In this document: positions 22,505-34,072 of the stretch, in pieces
How positions within the stretch are numbered: the first letter of the stretch is position 1
Layout of the letters: every line of letters starts with the position of its first letter
NCBI GenBank assembly: GCA_034670405.1
Contig: JAXDDX010000055.1
Span: 1,309,501-1,373,500 of the forward strand
DNA from: Hoplostethus atlanticus
Lineage: Eukaryota; Chordata; Actinopteri; Trachichthyiformes; Trachichthyidae
Reading direction: 5' to 3'
DNA: 64,000 nt
Notes under the pieces: generated by a model
What the model was told of the DNA's origin: nothing
The model's database searches: none
Seen by the model: only the letters and a program-made list of their open reading frames with translations
Program-made: the position numbers and the translations under genes

Positions 22505-22740
22505 ATCGATCACCCGGGGCGCGCCGACTCGAGGATTGACAGGTCTGAGAGCCGCGGCTAACCAATGGGAGTGACGGATTGGAGCCGGGCCGATAATAAA
22601 TACGGGGCCGCGCGACCAAAACACCAATTCCTCACTCCGCATGCCGGCGAGTCTGAGATGAATCGAGAGGAGACGAGATGAGGGGAGATGAGCTCGCTGA
22701 AAAGCCCTCGCAGCTTTTGATGGGCCTATAAATAGTCAGC
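22505..22740 (+). promoter_or_regulatory. Promoter- or enhancer-like CpG patch with CCAAT and MEF2/TATA-type motifs
   Basis: CpG-dense sequence (GATCACCCGGGGCGCGCCGA) carries a TTGACAGGTC Meis/TGIF-like site, CCAAT at 22,562-22,566, an AATAAATAC TATA-like element and, at 22,726-22,735, CTATAAATAG. The last is an exact match to the MEF2 consensus YTAWWWWTAR and also to a TATA box. No transcription unit starts here that I can read, so it may be an enhancer or a chance cluster. Confidence 0.3.
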
Positions 22741-23339
22741 CTTTCAGATGGCGCTTCAAAAGGGGCCCCGGGATGATGATAAAGACAAATATCTGGGGTA
22801 GACTGAGGCATTATTGATTCTATCCATCACACCTTGGGAGAGCCCGCGGTGGGAGGGCCTGTTGATGCCTCGCCCGCCTTCCGTAGCACAATCAAACGAG
22901 CCGGGAACTTGAAATTCAACTCCAAATACCAAAATACCGCCAGCCGTCTTCCACTCCTGACAACAGCTCCTGTTTACTCAGTGGCAAACACAGGTGGAGA
23001 GCTCCCAGAGTAACCCCCATCCCTCACCCTCTTTCTTCTCTGTCCTTTTCATTCCCCCTACGCTACACACACACACACCCTGTCGCTAGAGGTGAAAAGA
23101 CTCTGAGTTATCTGCAGCCGAGTTAATTTATTGAACTGTGGAGAGATCTCGCAGGGATGAAGACGCGGAGGCAGTATTTCTTTCAGTGGGGCTCGCTTTT
23201 ACAGGGTAAAAGTAACTGAGCGAGCGCTTTGCCGAAGAAAATGATATGGATGGTGAGGGGAGAATAAAGAGAAGGATTGAGGGAAGAGAAAAATGTGTGT
23301 GGATGGTTTTGTATCTGTGCAATCTATGGGATTTTTATG

Positions 23340-23405
23340 TGTTGTGCTTTTATTGTGTAAAGCACATTTCCCCGTGTATGATACCCTGTACAAATAAAGT
23401 TTGAC
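23340..23405 (+). repeat. Retroelement-like 3' tail fragment
   Basis: AAAGCACATTTCCCCGTGTA followed by ACAAATAAAGTTTGACTTGG has the look of the 3' end of a teleost LINE or SINE with an AATAAA signal. No reverse transcriptase is attached. Confidence 0.4.
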
Positions 23406-26159
23406 TTGGCTCGTTTATGTCTGATCCTTACCATTTAGTGTGTGTTTAACTCATCAAGGATGGCACCAGATGAGTCATTTGACTCATTTCCATTGTGGCC
23501 CAAGTTGTGCCCTGCTCCTTCTGGGAGAGGTGGCAGAAATGGGGGCCCATGCCTAGATGGAGGGATGGAAGGGTGTTGTGGAGGGTGGATGAGGTCAGAG
23601 GGAAACAGATCCGTCCATTAGGGGGTATAATGAGAGGGAGCAGCTGCCTGCCGCTGGGTCAGACAGCACACAGATGTGAGGGAGCCTCAGGGCCCAGCAG
23701 AGCCAAGGGGGAGCACTCTAGTCCCTGTGCCATGACCTCATCCTCATACCCCACTGCTCTGACAGAGCTCCCAGTCACACCAGCACCGCTCCCGAGAACG
23801 CCAAGCCACTTCCACTGGCTTGAAGACGGAGACCGACCCCGCCATGCCCTCCGACTCACCTGGGACATCCCGCTAACGCCGACCTGCGACCGCAAGTGGA
23901 ATTACTGTGACGCTGCGCTGCTCCGCTGTTGCTTGGCTAACCTCTGGCCGACCTGGAGGGGCACGGGCATGCCAAAGGCTGATCTCAGCATCACCTCCGC
24001 TGCCCAGCACTAGCTGCAAAAATCAGATATTCTCATGGGCGGTTGACATTTTCTTTACCCCTCGGTAGCATTAAATGGGGTGTAGAATACATTGAATTCT
24101 CTGTGCATATTTTTGTATGAGAGAACTGAAGTGTTGACTCAAGTGAAAAAAATAAAGTTCTTAAAGGTGGATGTTGTTATTGCAGTACATCGCCCCCTGT
24201 TGATAAACTGTTGCCCCACTACTCGCTTTGTTTACATACTGATTGCATGGATTTTTGGTATTTTTCCATTGTGAAATCTATTGACATTTTGCATGTATTT
24301 TGAACCTAGAAAAGGTTTGTTTACATTGGTTATGCTTGCATATATAATAAAGCAAAAATATTTTTTATCATTTTTAGAGTTTATCAGAATTAATCTAATT
24401 TGTAAACTAGTGTCACTATTTCTATTTAAAATGTTTCAACTGTCTTAAGTATTGTTTCATTTGTTAGTTTCATCTAAAGCGCAATAACTTTATTTTGAAA
24501 AGTTATTATTGTTAGTAGTAGTAGTACTTCCACACCAATCAACACTTCAAACATACTGGTGCACGGTGTATGCAGCTCCCTCACACACTGCTAGTACTGT
24601 ATGCAGGGGTGATGGCGCGCACACACTTTTGGCACACACACACGCACGCAGATGCACACACACTCTTATATCAAGCTTGTGCGCGCACATAAAAACACAT
24701 TGATCACGCACTGTTTGCGCGGTACACACAAGTGATGACACGCATATGACACACACACACGTATCAAGTAGGAACACTGATTCTCCTCTGTGATACTGAG
24801 TAAATGTGTTGACACACACGCATCCATTTCAGATGATTGTGCGGCTGAGCGTCGAGCGGAGGGCTGTTCCCTGTGTTGGTACAAGCCCCTGCAGCATCTC
24901 TCAGACGATGACATCCAGCTTAGTCACTCAAGTGGCCCTGCTTTGTGATGCGTGTTCCCTTCTGGCCGCAGCACTCTGCAAACACAACGAGGAGCCTTTT
25001 AGAAAACCCTGTGGTGGTGGTGCACCTCACCTTGGTGGCCCACCAGCACTGGGGATACACCACAGATAATCCTTGATGAGGGGTTTAGTTTTTACAATGA
25101 CACACTTTCTGTACATATGTATAGACCTGTTTTTCTTCATTTCTTCCTCTCATGTGTTATATATTGCATATATATTGAAGTTTTGCAAAACCTCTATTTC
25201 ACTTTTTTTGGTGTATTCTCATATCTTACTTTTATTTATTTATTATTTTATTTTATTTTATCTCATTTGGTTGTACTGCCACTACTACTGCTTTTTGCAC
25301 ACCCTCATACATATATTTCATACTTTTCTACTACTTTTGCTATATTCATATTCATATTCTGATTTCTTCACTGTATCCTCTGAGTCTTTGCTGCTGCAAT
25401 GGCCCAATGTCCCCATGGGGATTGTTCAAGTTTAATCTTTTCTTATCTTCTCTATATGGGTATTTACTTTCTGGCCAAGCATTTTTCAAAAACTGATGAT
25501 CACATGCATTCATGATTTGAAAATAGGCATTAGGCATAAGGTCCCCGGTGTGGTTAGAGTGAGGCTTAAGGTTAAAGTTAAGGTTTATATTGAACTTTTA
25601 AGATGGAAATTACAACAAGTTTAGGCTTTGCATCTTGCCTTCCAAGTAATATCCGGCCGTGGATGTGGAAAAATATCTGATCCACTGGCTTTTATCCGAA
25701 GAAAAGACTCAAAGGTATGTTGCAATGCCTCTGCAAGGGTTGGATATACGGTTGCATGGCAACGTTACAATTCTGAGCGACACAAGAAACACAACCTGGG
25801 CTAAAAGAAAACCACAGAGCACTATTTGGGTCATTGAATACCTCTGTGTTTACCCTGAGCCTTGTGTGGGATTGACGGTTCGATCCCCACCTCCTCCTGG
25901 GAGTTTTTCCACGGTGACATGTGCGATGGGGAAACTTAAGCCTCAGCAGATCCTCCCAACAGGAATTTTCACTTCTCCTCTCTATAATCCTCCAACCCCC
26001 GCCACCTCTAAACCGCTGCGTGTGCACGTGGGTGTGTGTGAATGTGTGTTTGTGTGCATGTGTGTGACAGGTCTAAACCCTCTCCAAACAGCAAATCAGC
26101 ACAGCCCTGAACCCAACAATGAACAGCAGGCTGCCAGCCAATCAGGGCCCAGTGATGAT

Positions 26160-26330
26160 CGGACATGCTGTTTTATGACCTTTCAGGTGAATCGCACAAA
26201 GACGACTGGATATTTACTGAATGGCAATGGAAACTGTCTCCATTGCTGCTCTTGGCTGGCCCCTACGAGATGCAAATGCAGAATAAACACGTCGGGGATG
26301 CCGCCGTGTTTTAATGTGTTGACTTTATCA
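26160..26330 (+). promoter_or_regulatory. Octamer-containing candidate regulatory element
   Basis: A perfect POU octamer ATGCAAAT lies at 26,270-26,277, within sequence that lacks microsatellites and repeat signatures. Such islands of complex sequence in repeat-rich teleost DNA are sometimes conserved non-coding elements. Conservation cannot be judged from one genome. Confidence 0.25.
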
Positions 26331-26404
26331 TCACCATCCTGTGATAAGCCCGCACACTGGCGTCATTCACCTGGGACTGCTCAAGCGCGTCCATGCTAAC
26401 ATAT

Positions 26405-26868
26405 CACGCTGCAAAAGGGATTCTTCCCGATAAGTCAATTTAGGCTCGTGTTCAGTCTCAAAATGTTATTTTTCTTAAAACAAGTGAAAAATTCTTGTCA
26501 CCGGGGTGAGATGATTCCACTTCTAATGCAGTTTCACTTGTTTCAAGAATTCCCTAGAAGCATCAACGTCTTGAAGCAAGGCAAAATTAGGCAGATCATT
26601 ACATTGGTATCAACAGTGTAAACATTCTTTGCATTGGAAAATAGAAATGATCTCTTGGAAACAAATGAAATGATCTCACCCTAAAAAAAAATGAACACTA
26701 AATACTAGATGAAACTAGATTGAGGGATCAGATTATAAAGACAGTATGATCATGAAAGTGTTAAATAGTATTTGTGCAAGAAAATTACAGTTTTTTTTAA
26801 GGAAAACTAATATTTCCAGACTAAATACTACATTAAGCAACCAGTTCAGGTAGATCTTTTTTGCAGTG
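26405..26868. mobile_element. CACTG-type MITE (CACTGCAAAA termini), copy 1
   Basis: The left end CACGCTGCAAAAGGGA and right end AGATCTTTTTTGCAGTG are inverted versions of a CACTGCAAAA terminus with a 2-base interruption on the left. The interior is AT-rich and non-coding and includes TCTTAAAACAAGTGAAAAAT, also found in 63,650-63,754. CACTR ends are typical of CACTA/EnSpm elements, so this may be a non-autonomous CACTA derivative. No clear target-site duplication is visible. Confidence 0.55.
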
Positions 26869-26879
26869 TGCAGGTCACT

Positions 26880-27310
26880 CAGGTTAGCTTGCGCTCCATC
26901 TTCGCCGCGCAGCTTTATTTGAAGAACGCGAGTAGCAATGTTGCGCCGTAATCAAATTCGAACAGGGTTACATTACCTGCAAATGGCCGTTCATCTCAGG
27001 GTCAGAAACCCTGACAAGACAACTGCGATTTGGCAGCGGGCGCGAGCAAATCCATCCTCCACATTTGCCCGGACCGGTTTACGCAACAGCTCAGATATAA
27101 AAGCGCACATCACAAACACCCGTTAAGACCACAGAGGACGGCGACTGAGGTGATTAGTTCAGCCCCCCGCCCCGAGAAAAAAAGCTACTGGGCATGATAG
27201 AGAGCTGTTCAATGGTGTTTCTCAGTTCTTACAGAGGCCAACAGGTTTAATCAGGCTTTTTTCTGTTGTTGTATTTATTTCCATTAAGGTTGCCATTGAA
27301 AGTAGACTAG
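26880..27310. other. Non-coding stretch, complex sequence
   Basis: GC-mixed non-repetitive DNA (ATTTGGCAGCGGGCGCGAG, GGACCGGTTTACGCAAC) with no coding exon or RNA gene. It is a candidate for conservation testing only. Confidence 0.35.
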
Positions 27311-27391
27311 GCTTTTATGGTGAAAGATAGCAGGCAGAAACAGGGTGGGAGACGGAGGAGGGGAAATGAGGTGGAAAACAGGCTGCTTGCA

Positions 27392-27392
<1 letters not shown>

Positions 27393-27448
<56 letters not shown>
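27393..27448. repeat. (CA)n microsatellite, 56 bp
   Basis: Pure CA run, one of the longest in the window. Confidence 0.95.
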
Positions 27449-27452
<4 letters not shown>

Positions 27453-27726
27453 TTTTCCCATTGGCAAGCTACCACTCATACCCCCGTTATCATAAACCAC
27501 TAGCTCCGAATTGCCAACACAGAGGAGAGGGGTTATTACCACAGTTGTTTATAGCATTTCATCCATTTAAATCAAATCACTACATTGGACTTTCAAAACA
27601 TGTCATGGCGCTCACCCACCTGTTGCAGGAACTGGAAATTACATAGCAGGGCAAGCAAATTGGTAAATGGTTGTTTCACAGGAAGAGGAGCCCTGGTGCT
27701 CAGTGGTAATAAGAGCACACAGTTAA

Positions 27727-28025
27727 AGGTGCTGTGTAGCTTTTTTTTAAAACATCAATATATCATTGTCAAAGAAATTGGGACAAATGAGACCATGGTG
27801 CAGACGATCGGCAGGCTATATCTCGCGCCAGGGGTGTTGGGCTAGTGTTTCTCCCAATTTAGACTGCATTTCCCATAAACCCCGTTGCTTTCAGTCGCAA
27901 AGAGGATATTAAGGGCCAGGTAGAGGCTGCCAGTCTTCCCGACGATGGTCTCGTTTGTTTACAGTAATTACATTAATGTCTCAAAACCAATGTGGTAATG
28001 ATTTAAAATGCCACAGGTAGCACCT
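27727..28025. mobile_element. TTAA-flanked MITE, copy 1 (deletion derivative)
   Basis: A 299-bp element is bounded by TTAA on both sides (27,723-27,726 and 28,026-28,029), the target-site duplication of piggyBac and Kolobok elements. Its ends are inverted: AGGTGCTGTGTAGC on the left and GGTAGCACCT on the right. The interior matches 30,662-31,140 in several blocks (AATATATCATTGTCAAA, AATGAGACCA, GAGGCTGCCAGTCTT, GATGGTCTCGT, GTTTAC.GTAATTAC). It lacks a central segment of nearly 200 bp present there. It is non-coding. Confidence 0.8.
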
Positions 28026-28029
28026 TTAA

Positions 28030-30655
28030 ATAGAGATACCGTGCAGACGGATGCAAGCACACACACAGATAGAGACACACACATATGCAAACATTAACAC
28101 ACGATTACACACATGTACACACACCCACACATGTAAAAAAACACACACACCAACAACAGAAAACTTTCCCCAGAACCTGTTGAGTTAGTAAAAGTCCTTT
28201 TTTTCCTGTATTGATCAAGAAGCTTTCAGGTCAAAAACAACAACTCCCACAGTGCCTCCGAAGCGCCCGCCGTGGTGGAATGCCAACCCACCATTACCTT
28301 GAGATTACCCATAATCTCTTATTACTTAAAACAGGGTGGAGAGGCTTTCATGCGAGGCGTCTTAAAAAATCAAATTGCGCTGTCAGCCGGGCTTAAGGGG
28401 CGAGTTTATCACACACAGACTCGTATTTGTAGAGGAACATGCCTGCATTTGTACCCGGACCACTTAGTAGGACAGAGCTTGAAACAACCGCGCAGACATG
28501 GGGTTTTTTTTTTTCAGAGCAGACTTTCAGTGTCAACAGAAGTCGGAATGAACTCCGGGTTCTCTGCCGGGATAATAACAGTCTCGCTGAAGGGATCAGT
28601 TCATAAAGGCTGTGCGATCATCAAAGCGTTAAACGGTATTTGCGCAAACGCAGAACAGTGTGTGAAACCCTTCATGGCGCAAATCCGTGCACGTTCGTCA
28701 GCAGGAGACGCCGCCGACCATCCCACGAAAAGAACAACAAAGAGCATGTAAAGGCAGAACAGGCGGACATGCAAATATTAGTGTGTGAACTACATTAACT
28801 CTCTCTCTCTCTCTCTTTCTCCCTCTCGCTCTCTTTCTCCCGGATAATTGCTGTTTTGTCTTGACTGCATGTACTGTTTTTTATTTGCACAGGAACTGAG
28901 ACAATTTCCCTCGGGGCGTGAGATGTTTTTTTCGGGCGAGGAGTGTTCCTGGTGCTCTACAAAGAGAAACGTCGGTGTTATTTCCAGCCCACGACAACTG
29001 AAAATACCTTTTGCAGAAATAATAAATGGCCGATTGCCGTAAGCTTTGCCGTTCTTGATGTCTACTGCGTGCATTCACTTGAACACCTTAGTGGCTTTGC
29101 GTACAGCGTCTTAGCAAAGTCTTAAAACTTTTACAAGCGCTGCACGGTCCATTTGTAGCTACGGGACTGAAAAAACGGTTGCTCTTCGTCTCGGAGCCTG
29201 GTGTTTTCAATGCAAACAGCAATGCGAGGTTAAAGTGCTCTTGTGGTTAGTGAGGTCATATCTTATTCTCACTCTGCTCATTCCCCCCGTTAAAGGAGAA
29301 GTCAGGAAAAAACAAAGAAAGACCGAGGCAGAGAAAAGGGACGTAGAAGAAGAAGTAAGGGAGGAAAGAGAGAAAAACTATGGCATCCCAGCAAATATTT
29401 TGACTAGATGTCGATATGACAGCTCGCATCAACATTGCAACATCCATTTACCCTCGACTCCGGTGACTCAACGTTTTCTTGCAGGGAATAAAGTTTGCAT
29501 TTCCTTTGAAAGGTTTGCCGTTGCCCTAACCGTAACCGAAGTTGTTTTGCTTGCCTAACTTTGGGTTGTTTAAGTTGCCCAACCTCAACAGAAGTAGTCA
29601 TATTGTGAAAATGTTGCACTTGTGTGGGTGGATGTTGTACTTGGCCACCTCCATGTCGCCATTCGTCAAATGCCCGCTGGGCTGGGATGGGGCATTTTAC
29701 ATTTGTGCTCCTCTACACAGGCTCTACCAGATCATTACCTTCACCAGACTAGGTGCCTGCTGAGAAATGAGTCACGTTCCCCCTTGCATGTATCCAATGC
29801 ACTCTGCGTTTCACCTTTGCCTCTGCGGTCCAGATGTCAGCTTTAAGCCTGTAACAAAGCGAGCGCGCCATCGGGTTGTGTCCATACGGACGGCCCAGGG
29901 CTGCGTGGAGAAACGAGTGTCTCTGACATGTGGGCCGGGGATTTGTGACAGGCGTATCCCTGGGCAACTGGCAGGGGGGGAAGTGAGGATGAACAGGGCC
30001 GCAGATGAAAAGGCCAGTGTGGGTCGGCCTCACGTTCCCATGTCCTCCCATCAGTCAGGTTGGCCTAGTAAGTCAACCCATCACTGGTCCTATAGATGAC
30101 ACATACTGCTATAACACACCAGGGTGTCTTTCTGTCGACTGTGTGTGTGTCTGCAAGTCTGTGTCTGCAAGTGTCTTTCTACATATGAAGCGTCGGTAGA
30201 ATGTTTTGAAATGAGTATATACTGTATGTATCTTCCTGTGGAGTCACAAGAGAACCATCTGCGTGGTATTTGAAAATGATTTGTGTGTGTGTACATGCGT
30301 ATACATGTATGTGAGTGTGTGTGTGATGTGTGTAAAGATGTATGTCAAAGAAGAAGAAATGCCCCGGGTCATTCTCAGTCATCACTGGGTCCACTCCCGA
30401 TCATCAGTCTGCTCCACCGACGACGCAATGTGGTTTTTAAAATGTTACGTATAGCATTTTATAATCAATAATAACTTTCATTTTTAGAACACCTTTCAAG
30501 GTACCCAAGGCACTTAACAATAGAAGAGAGAAGAACTAGATAAGGTGAAAAACAAAGTGAAAAAAAAAAAAAAGAAACTAGGCAAGTAGGAAGACGATAC
30601 GACAAATAAAGGAAAAAGGACAAAAAGGAAAAAAAAGCAGAGGGCCACAATTCAG
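28030..30655. other. Non-coding stretch
   Basis: No gene supported. It contains CA-rich sequence (28,057-28,155), a CT tract at 28,799-28,845, an octamer ATGCAAAT at 28,771-28,778, a purine-rich tract near 29,300-29,390 and TG-rich tracts at 30,280-30,330. A short A-run lies near 30,561-30,573. Confidence 0.45.
28799..28845. repeat. (CT)n tract
   Basis: CT run with a few TTT and CCC breaks. Confidence 0.9.
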
Positions 30656-30661
30656 CAGCTG

Positions 30662-31140
30662 TCAGCAATATATCATTGTCAAATTAATTGCGATACCTCG
30701 GTGTAATATCCGTAAACGAATGAGACCACATTCGAGACGATTGTTAGCCACTTTCTCACACCAGCGGTATTGTTAGTGCTAGTGTCTCCAGATTTCCCAT
30801 GAACCCCATTGCTTCCTGTCACAAAGAGACGCTTCATTGGGCCAGAGGTTTTCTCTTGGGCTTTACTGAAGGAGATAAACATGTTGCAAGTCATTTTTCT
30901 CCATCTGCCGATTCCAGAAATTCTGAAAGCGAAGAACAGCGCCCTCTTCCTGTTTTGTGCCGTAAAGCGATCCAGCAAATTTCCCGCCAAATCCGACCCG
31001 GCGGCGCACGGTGTAAAATCCAGCGTAGAGGCCAGTAGAGGCTGCCAGTCTTGTTGCCAATGGTCTCGTGTGTTTACGGTAATTACACTAACTAATGGTG
31101 GTAATGATTTATTGACGTTAAAATGCTACACACAGCACCT
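30662..31140. mobile_element. TTAA-type MITE, copy 2 (longer, left end lost)
   Basis: The right end GCTACACACAGCACCT is followed by TTAA at 31,141-31,144, and is the inverse complement of the left end of the 27.7-kb copy (AGGTGCTGTGTAGC). The left terminus is missing, starting directly at the CAATATATCATTGTCAAATT block. It retains a middle section of nearly 200 bp absent from copy 1, including CCTCTTCCTGTTTTGTGCCG and a CpG-rich CCCGGCGGCGCACGG. It has no transposase and is probably mobilised in trans. Confidence 0.75.
30935..30954 (-). promoter_or_regulatory. CTCF-like core inside the TTAA MITE
   Basis: The minus strand reads AACAGGAAGAGGGCGCTGTT. The AGAGGGCGCT part matches the CTCF core, while the CCASY part is poor. 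The same AAGAGGGCGCT or AAAGAGGGCGCT core occurs in the CACTA element at 46.1 kb. This is motif resemblance only. Confidence 0.25.
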
Positions 31141-31149
31141 TTAATATAC

Positions 31150-31596
31150 TAAATACTATGTATACTAAACCAGGAATGCACTGAGAAATGTTTAAAGGTT
31201 GAGGTTGAAAACTCCATCCACCAGCCTTTACACTGCTTATTATTACCAAACAATACATAAATCACACAAGGTTAAAAATGGGTAATCTTCATTAGGAGTG
31301 GTCCACTGAGCTGTAGGGTTGTTTGGGTTTCCTGTATGATTTATGTAATCATAATACAGCTGCTTTGGTTAATGGTTTCAATTGAATAATCAGTTATTAT
31401 ATCATTTTGCCACGCCTCTGTTGACGCTTTGGTCTCAGTGGCACCATTTTTCAATTAGGTGATTGATTGCATTCAACGGACAAATTAGTTCCCGCTTTGA
31501 GCTTCCACGGGTTTGCGAAGCGTTACTCTGAGAGAGCGCGCTTTATTTCGCAACAAATTTGATCCTGATTAATGCATCACTCCGGACGTTCGTTCC

Positions 31597-31642
<46 letters not shown>

Positions 31643-32970
31643 CAATGGTTGACTGTTCTACTGTAAATATGGATTGCGGGGGTTATTTTTCATGATGGTG
31701 GTTGGGGTTAGTGTCGGGGGGTCTGAGGAGGACCACCTGGGCCAGCAGGGTTGTAACCGGAGCACAGGTTTTTTCAGCTCTGCCCCGAACTAGTGTTTCA
31801 AACCCCATCACTCTCTCGTGCGCTGTGCCAAGATATCAAAGCCGTAATAATTCATACGTACAATGTGAGGTGAGATCTTCCACATGGCCCCGGGGCTCCT
31901 GGTACAGCCGTCGCTTTTTAGTGATTGTCAACAAACTCTGTGTGTGTGTGTGTGTTGTGTGTGCCTTCTTCTCAGTCGCACAAGCATCAGGACTGCTCCA
32001 AAGTGTTTGGAGAGGAAATACTCTTCAGACATTCAGATGGATGTGTGTTAGTTACACCAAGAATACACACTCAAGGTGCCAACACATTATCAGCGGCAAA
32101 ACAGCTTAGCGCTGACGGAGCGATGACGTTTCAACTCGCCGGCTCGTCTACCTGCACTCCGCTTCACGGTGAGCGAGGCACAGAGCGCTGATCGCGTGTA
32201 GGCAGCATGAAGCAGCCAATCAGGCAGCAGGATTCATGCTAAGTGGCTACACAAACACTAGCAACAACAGAGAAATGTGGCATAAAATAGATTCATATTT
32301 TAGGGTGTTTTTCTTTTTACTTTTTGTAATTTATTTCCCTTGCACATGAGACTGAACAACAAACCTTCTTTTCCTCGGCCTTGTAGCAAGTTCATCAGCC
32401 AGACAAGTGAAAACACAAAGAGGTGTGTGTTTCCTCACTTTGCCTTCGGCTGTATGTCTGACCTCCTCCTCCTCTCTCTATCTTCCCTCTCCCTCCCTCT
32501 CTCCATCTCTCTTGCCCTTTTTTCTCCTCTGCCCCGGGGCACCCAGTGGGTGGACCTCGAGGAGGAGTGAACGTGGCCACCCCTTGCATCACCTATACCG
32601 CCTGAACAAAAAGAAAAACTCCAAGGATGATGGCTGACGCTGAGGAGAAATGAGGTAAATATCAATGGCGGTGGTCTCGCACAGCCCATTAGTCAATGTC
32701 TCCACCTCGCTGTCTGAGCATCAACGGCAAAGCAGCCCGGGGCTTTGCACCACCACTGTCCTCCTGCAGAATTGTACCCAGGCGAAAATAAAGCAACCTG
32801 AGCCGGGCATAAATCATTAGGAACATTTGTTACCCCGGGTAATTGTGCTTCATTCATCTTCAGGCCTTTTTCCATTTGTCAACTCCCAAAGGCTGCTGGG
32901 TGTCAGCTATGCAGGTTGGCCATGCAGCTCCTAACTAGAGCTACAGGAGAGAGGTGGAGGAAACAGAGAA
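31150..32970. other. Non-coding stretch
   Basis: Includes the GA repeat at 31,600-31,641, a TG run near 31,938-31,960, and pyrimidine-rich sequence at 32,455-32,530. No coding exon is supported. Confidence 0.45.
31600..31641. repeat. (GA)n microsatellite
   Basis: Pure GA run of 42 bp. Confidence 0.95.
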
Positions 32971-32973
32971 AGT

Positions 32974-33470
32974 AGGGCTGGACCGATACACTGGGTCGAT
33001 ATTGGCCTTTTATTAAAAATGACATCGTCAGTGTCATCCACCTCTGATATGATGCAGTTTGTTTGATTGCATTACAGTCATTTAGCTGACGCTTTTATCC
33101 AAAGCGACTTAAAAAGGTGATAGTTAACACTATGTGGGGATCGAGCCCAAAACCCTGAGACTGAGCGTCTAATAATAATATTAATATTGTTATTATTATT
33201 ATGTATCATAATTATGTTTTTATTTATTATTATTATTATTATTATTATGGATTTTAATGTAGAGTTTTAGTGTCCTTGGTTTAAATGCTGTTTCAGAGCC
33301 TTTTCGACCCGACACAAAAATAAAAGTCTGGAGGAAACACTGAATACTTTTTGAATTTTTTTTTGTTTTTGGCATGAAAAGATATGACAATATAACAACA
33401 TATCCGCTATCAGCGACTTCAATCCAAAAATGTCAGTATCAGCCTTCAAAAACCCATATCAGTCAAACCC
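32974..33470 (+). mobile_element. MITE family 1, copy F (longest, with nested insertion)
   Basis: The left end TAGGGCTGGACCGATACACTG leads into CGATATTGGCCTTTTATTAA and the CCACCTCTGATATGATGCAG block. After an interruption at 33,067-33,248 the family resumes with TTTTAGTGTCCTTGGTTTAA, TGCTGTTTCAGAGCC, GGAGGAAACACTGAATAC and GGCATGAAAAGATATG. It ends in ATCAGCCTTCAAAAACCCAT and a GTCAAACCC terminus. Excluding the insert it is about 315 bp and is the best guide to the full family. Confidence 0.75.
33067..33248 (+). mobile_element. SINE-like insertion nested in MITE copy F
   Basis: The block ACAGTCATTTAGCTGACGCT, TTTATCCAAAGCGACTTAAA and a GGGGATCGAGCC box-B-like motif, followed by an (ATT)n-like tail, interrupts the MITE. 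The GCTTTTATCCAAAGCGACTTA motif is a frequent part of teleost interspersed repeats. It is read here as a short retroposon that landed in an existing MITE. Precise ends and target-site duplication are not resolved. Confidence 0.5.
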
Positions 33471-33574
33471 GAACGGAGAGCTATGCTAGGTTCAGTAGAC
33501 ATGCGAAACATATTAGGGTCGGGCCTAACATGTGTTTCATGTTTGATCAACGAAAACGGATATTGTAAAATAAC

Positions 33575-33640
33575 AAGAATCAGAATGACTTTATTCACCG
33601 AGCACAGTAGATGTACAGAAATGAGTCTCGGTGGAACATA
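33575..33640 (+). repeat. Interspersed-repeat fragment (AATCAGAATGACTTTATT)
   Basis: AGAATCAGAATGACTTTATT resembles the common teleost motif also seen at 57,096-57,145 (CAGAATCAGGTTTATTTCC). Only a short piece is present. Confidence 0.45.
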
Positions 33641-33865
33641 CCGACCCACGTATTGACAACGTACTGACACAGTGACAACGTACTTATAGATCGCGTCTAG
33701 TCTCAAACGTGTAAATGATCTGTGCTTCGTGTCAACGCAGGCTTTTGCATAAATCACTCAGTGTGAGAGAAAAGCATCACGATAAAATCAAACTTCTATG
33801 AAATCAAAATAGACAACTTTGCAGCAACACTTCAAAATAAAATAATAAATAATAAAAACTTTCCT

Positions 33866-34072
33866 CAGAAACTCAGAAACAACCACATATAAGATCATGT
33901 TGATCTCACTCTGATCAAAACAAATGATCTGAAATAAGTGTAATTTAACTCCTGAATGAGACCATGAGATTAGAGAAAGATCTCAATAAAATCCCTTCAT
34001 GTGATGTTTTATGACTCCTCCTTCTCAAACATGCACAGTTTTCACACACTGCTGCATCTTCCTATTGAAGCC
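33866..34072 (+). repeat. Dispersed repeat 2, copy 2
   Basis: Partner of 1520-1705 in the same orientation, with TTTTCACACACTGCTGCATC as an extra piece relative to copy 1. Class unknown. Confidence 0.75.

Larger units (their letters stand above)
22740..26400. other. Non-coding stretch
   Basis: No gene supported. A retroelement-like 3' tail lies at 23,340-23,405 (AAAGCACATTTCCCCGTGTA, ACAAATAAAGTTTGACTTGG). CA-rich tracts occur at 24,620-24,830, T-rich DNA at 25,110-25,380, and a CTCF-like ATCGCCCCCTGTTGA at 24,189-24,203. A 246-codon frame at 25,659-26,399 shows no domain. Confidence 0.45.

Noticed and set aside
25877-25887. GGTTCGATCCC, a perfect tRNA box B
   Set aside because: No matching A box, no cloverleaf arms; probably a SINE remnant or chance.
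25659-26399. 246-codon open frame on the plus strand
   Set aside because: It runs through a TG-rich microsatellite, starts at GTG, has no recognisable domain and no splice or promoter context. Chance absence of stops is the simpler explanation.
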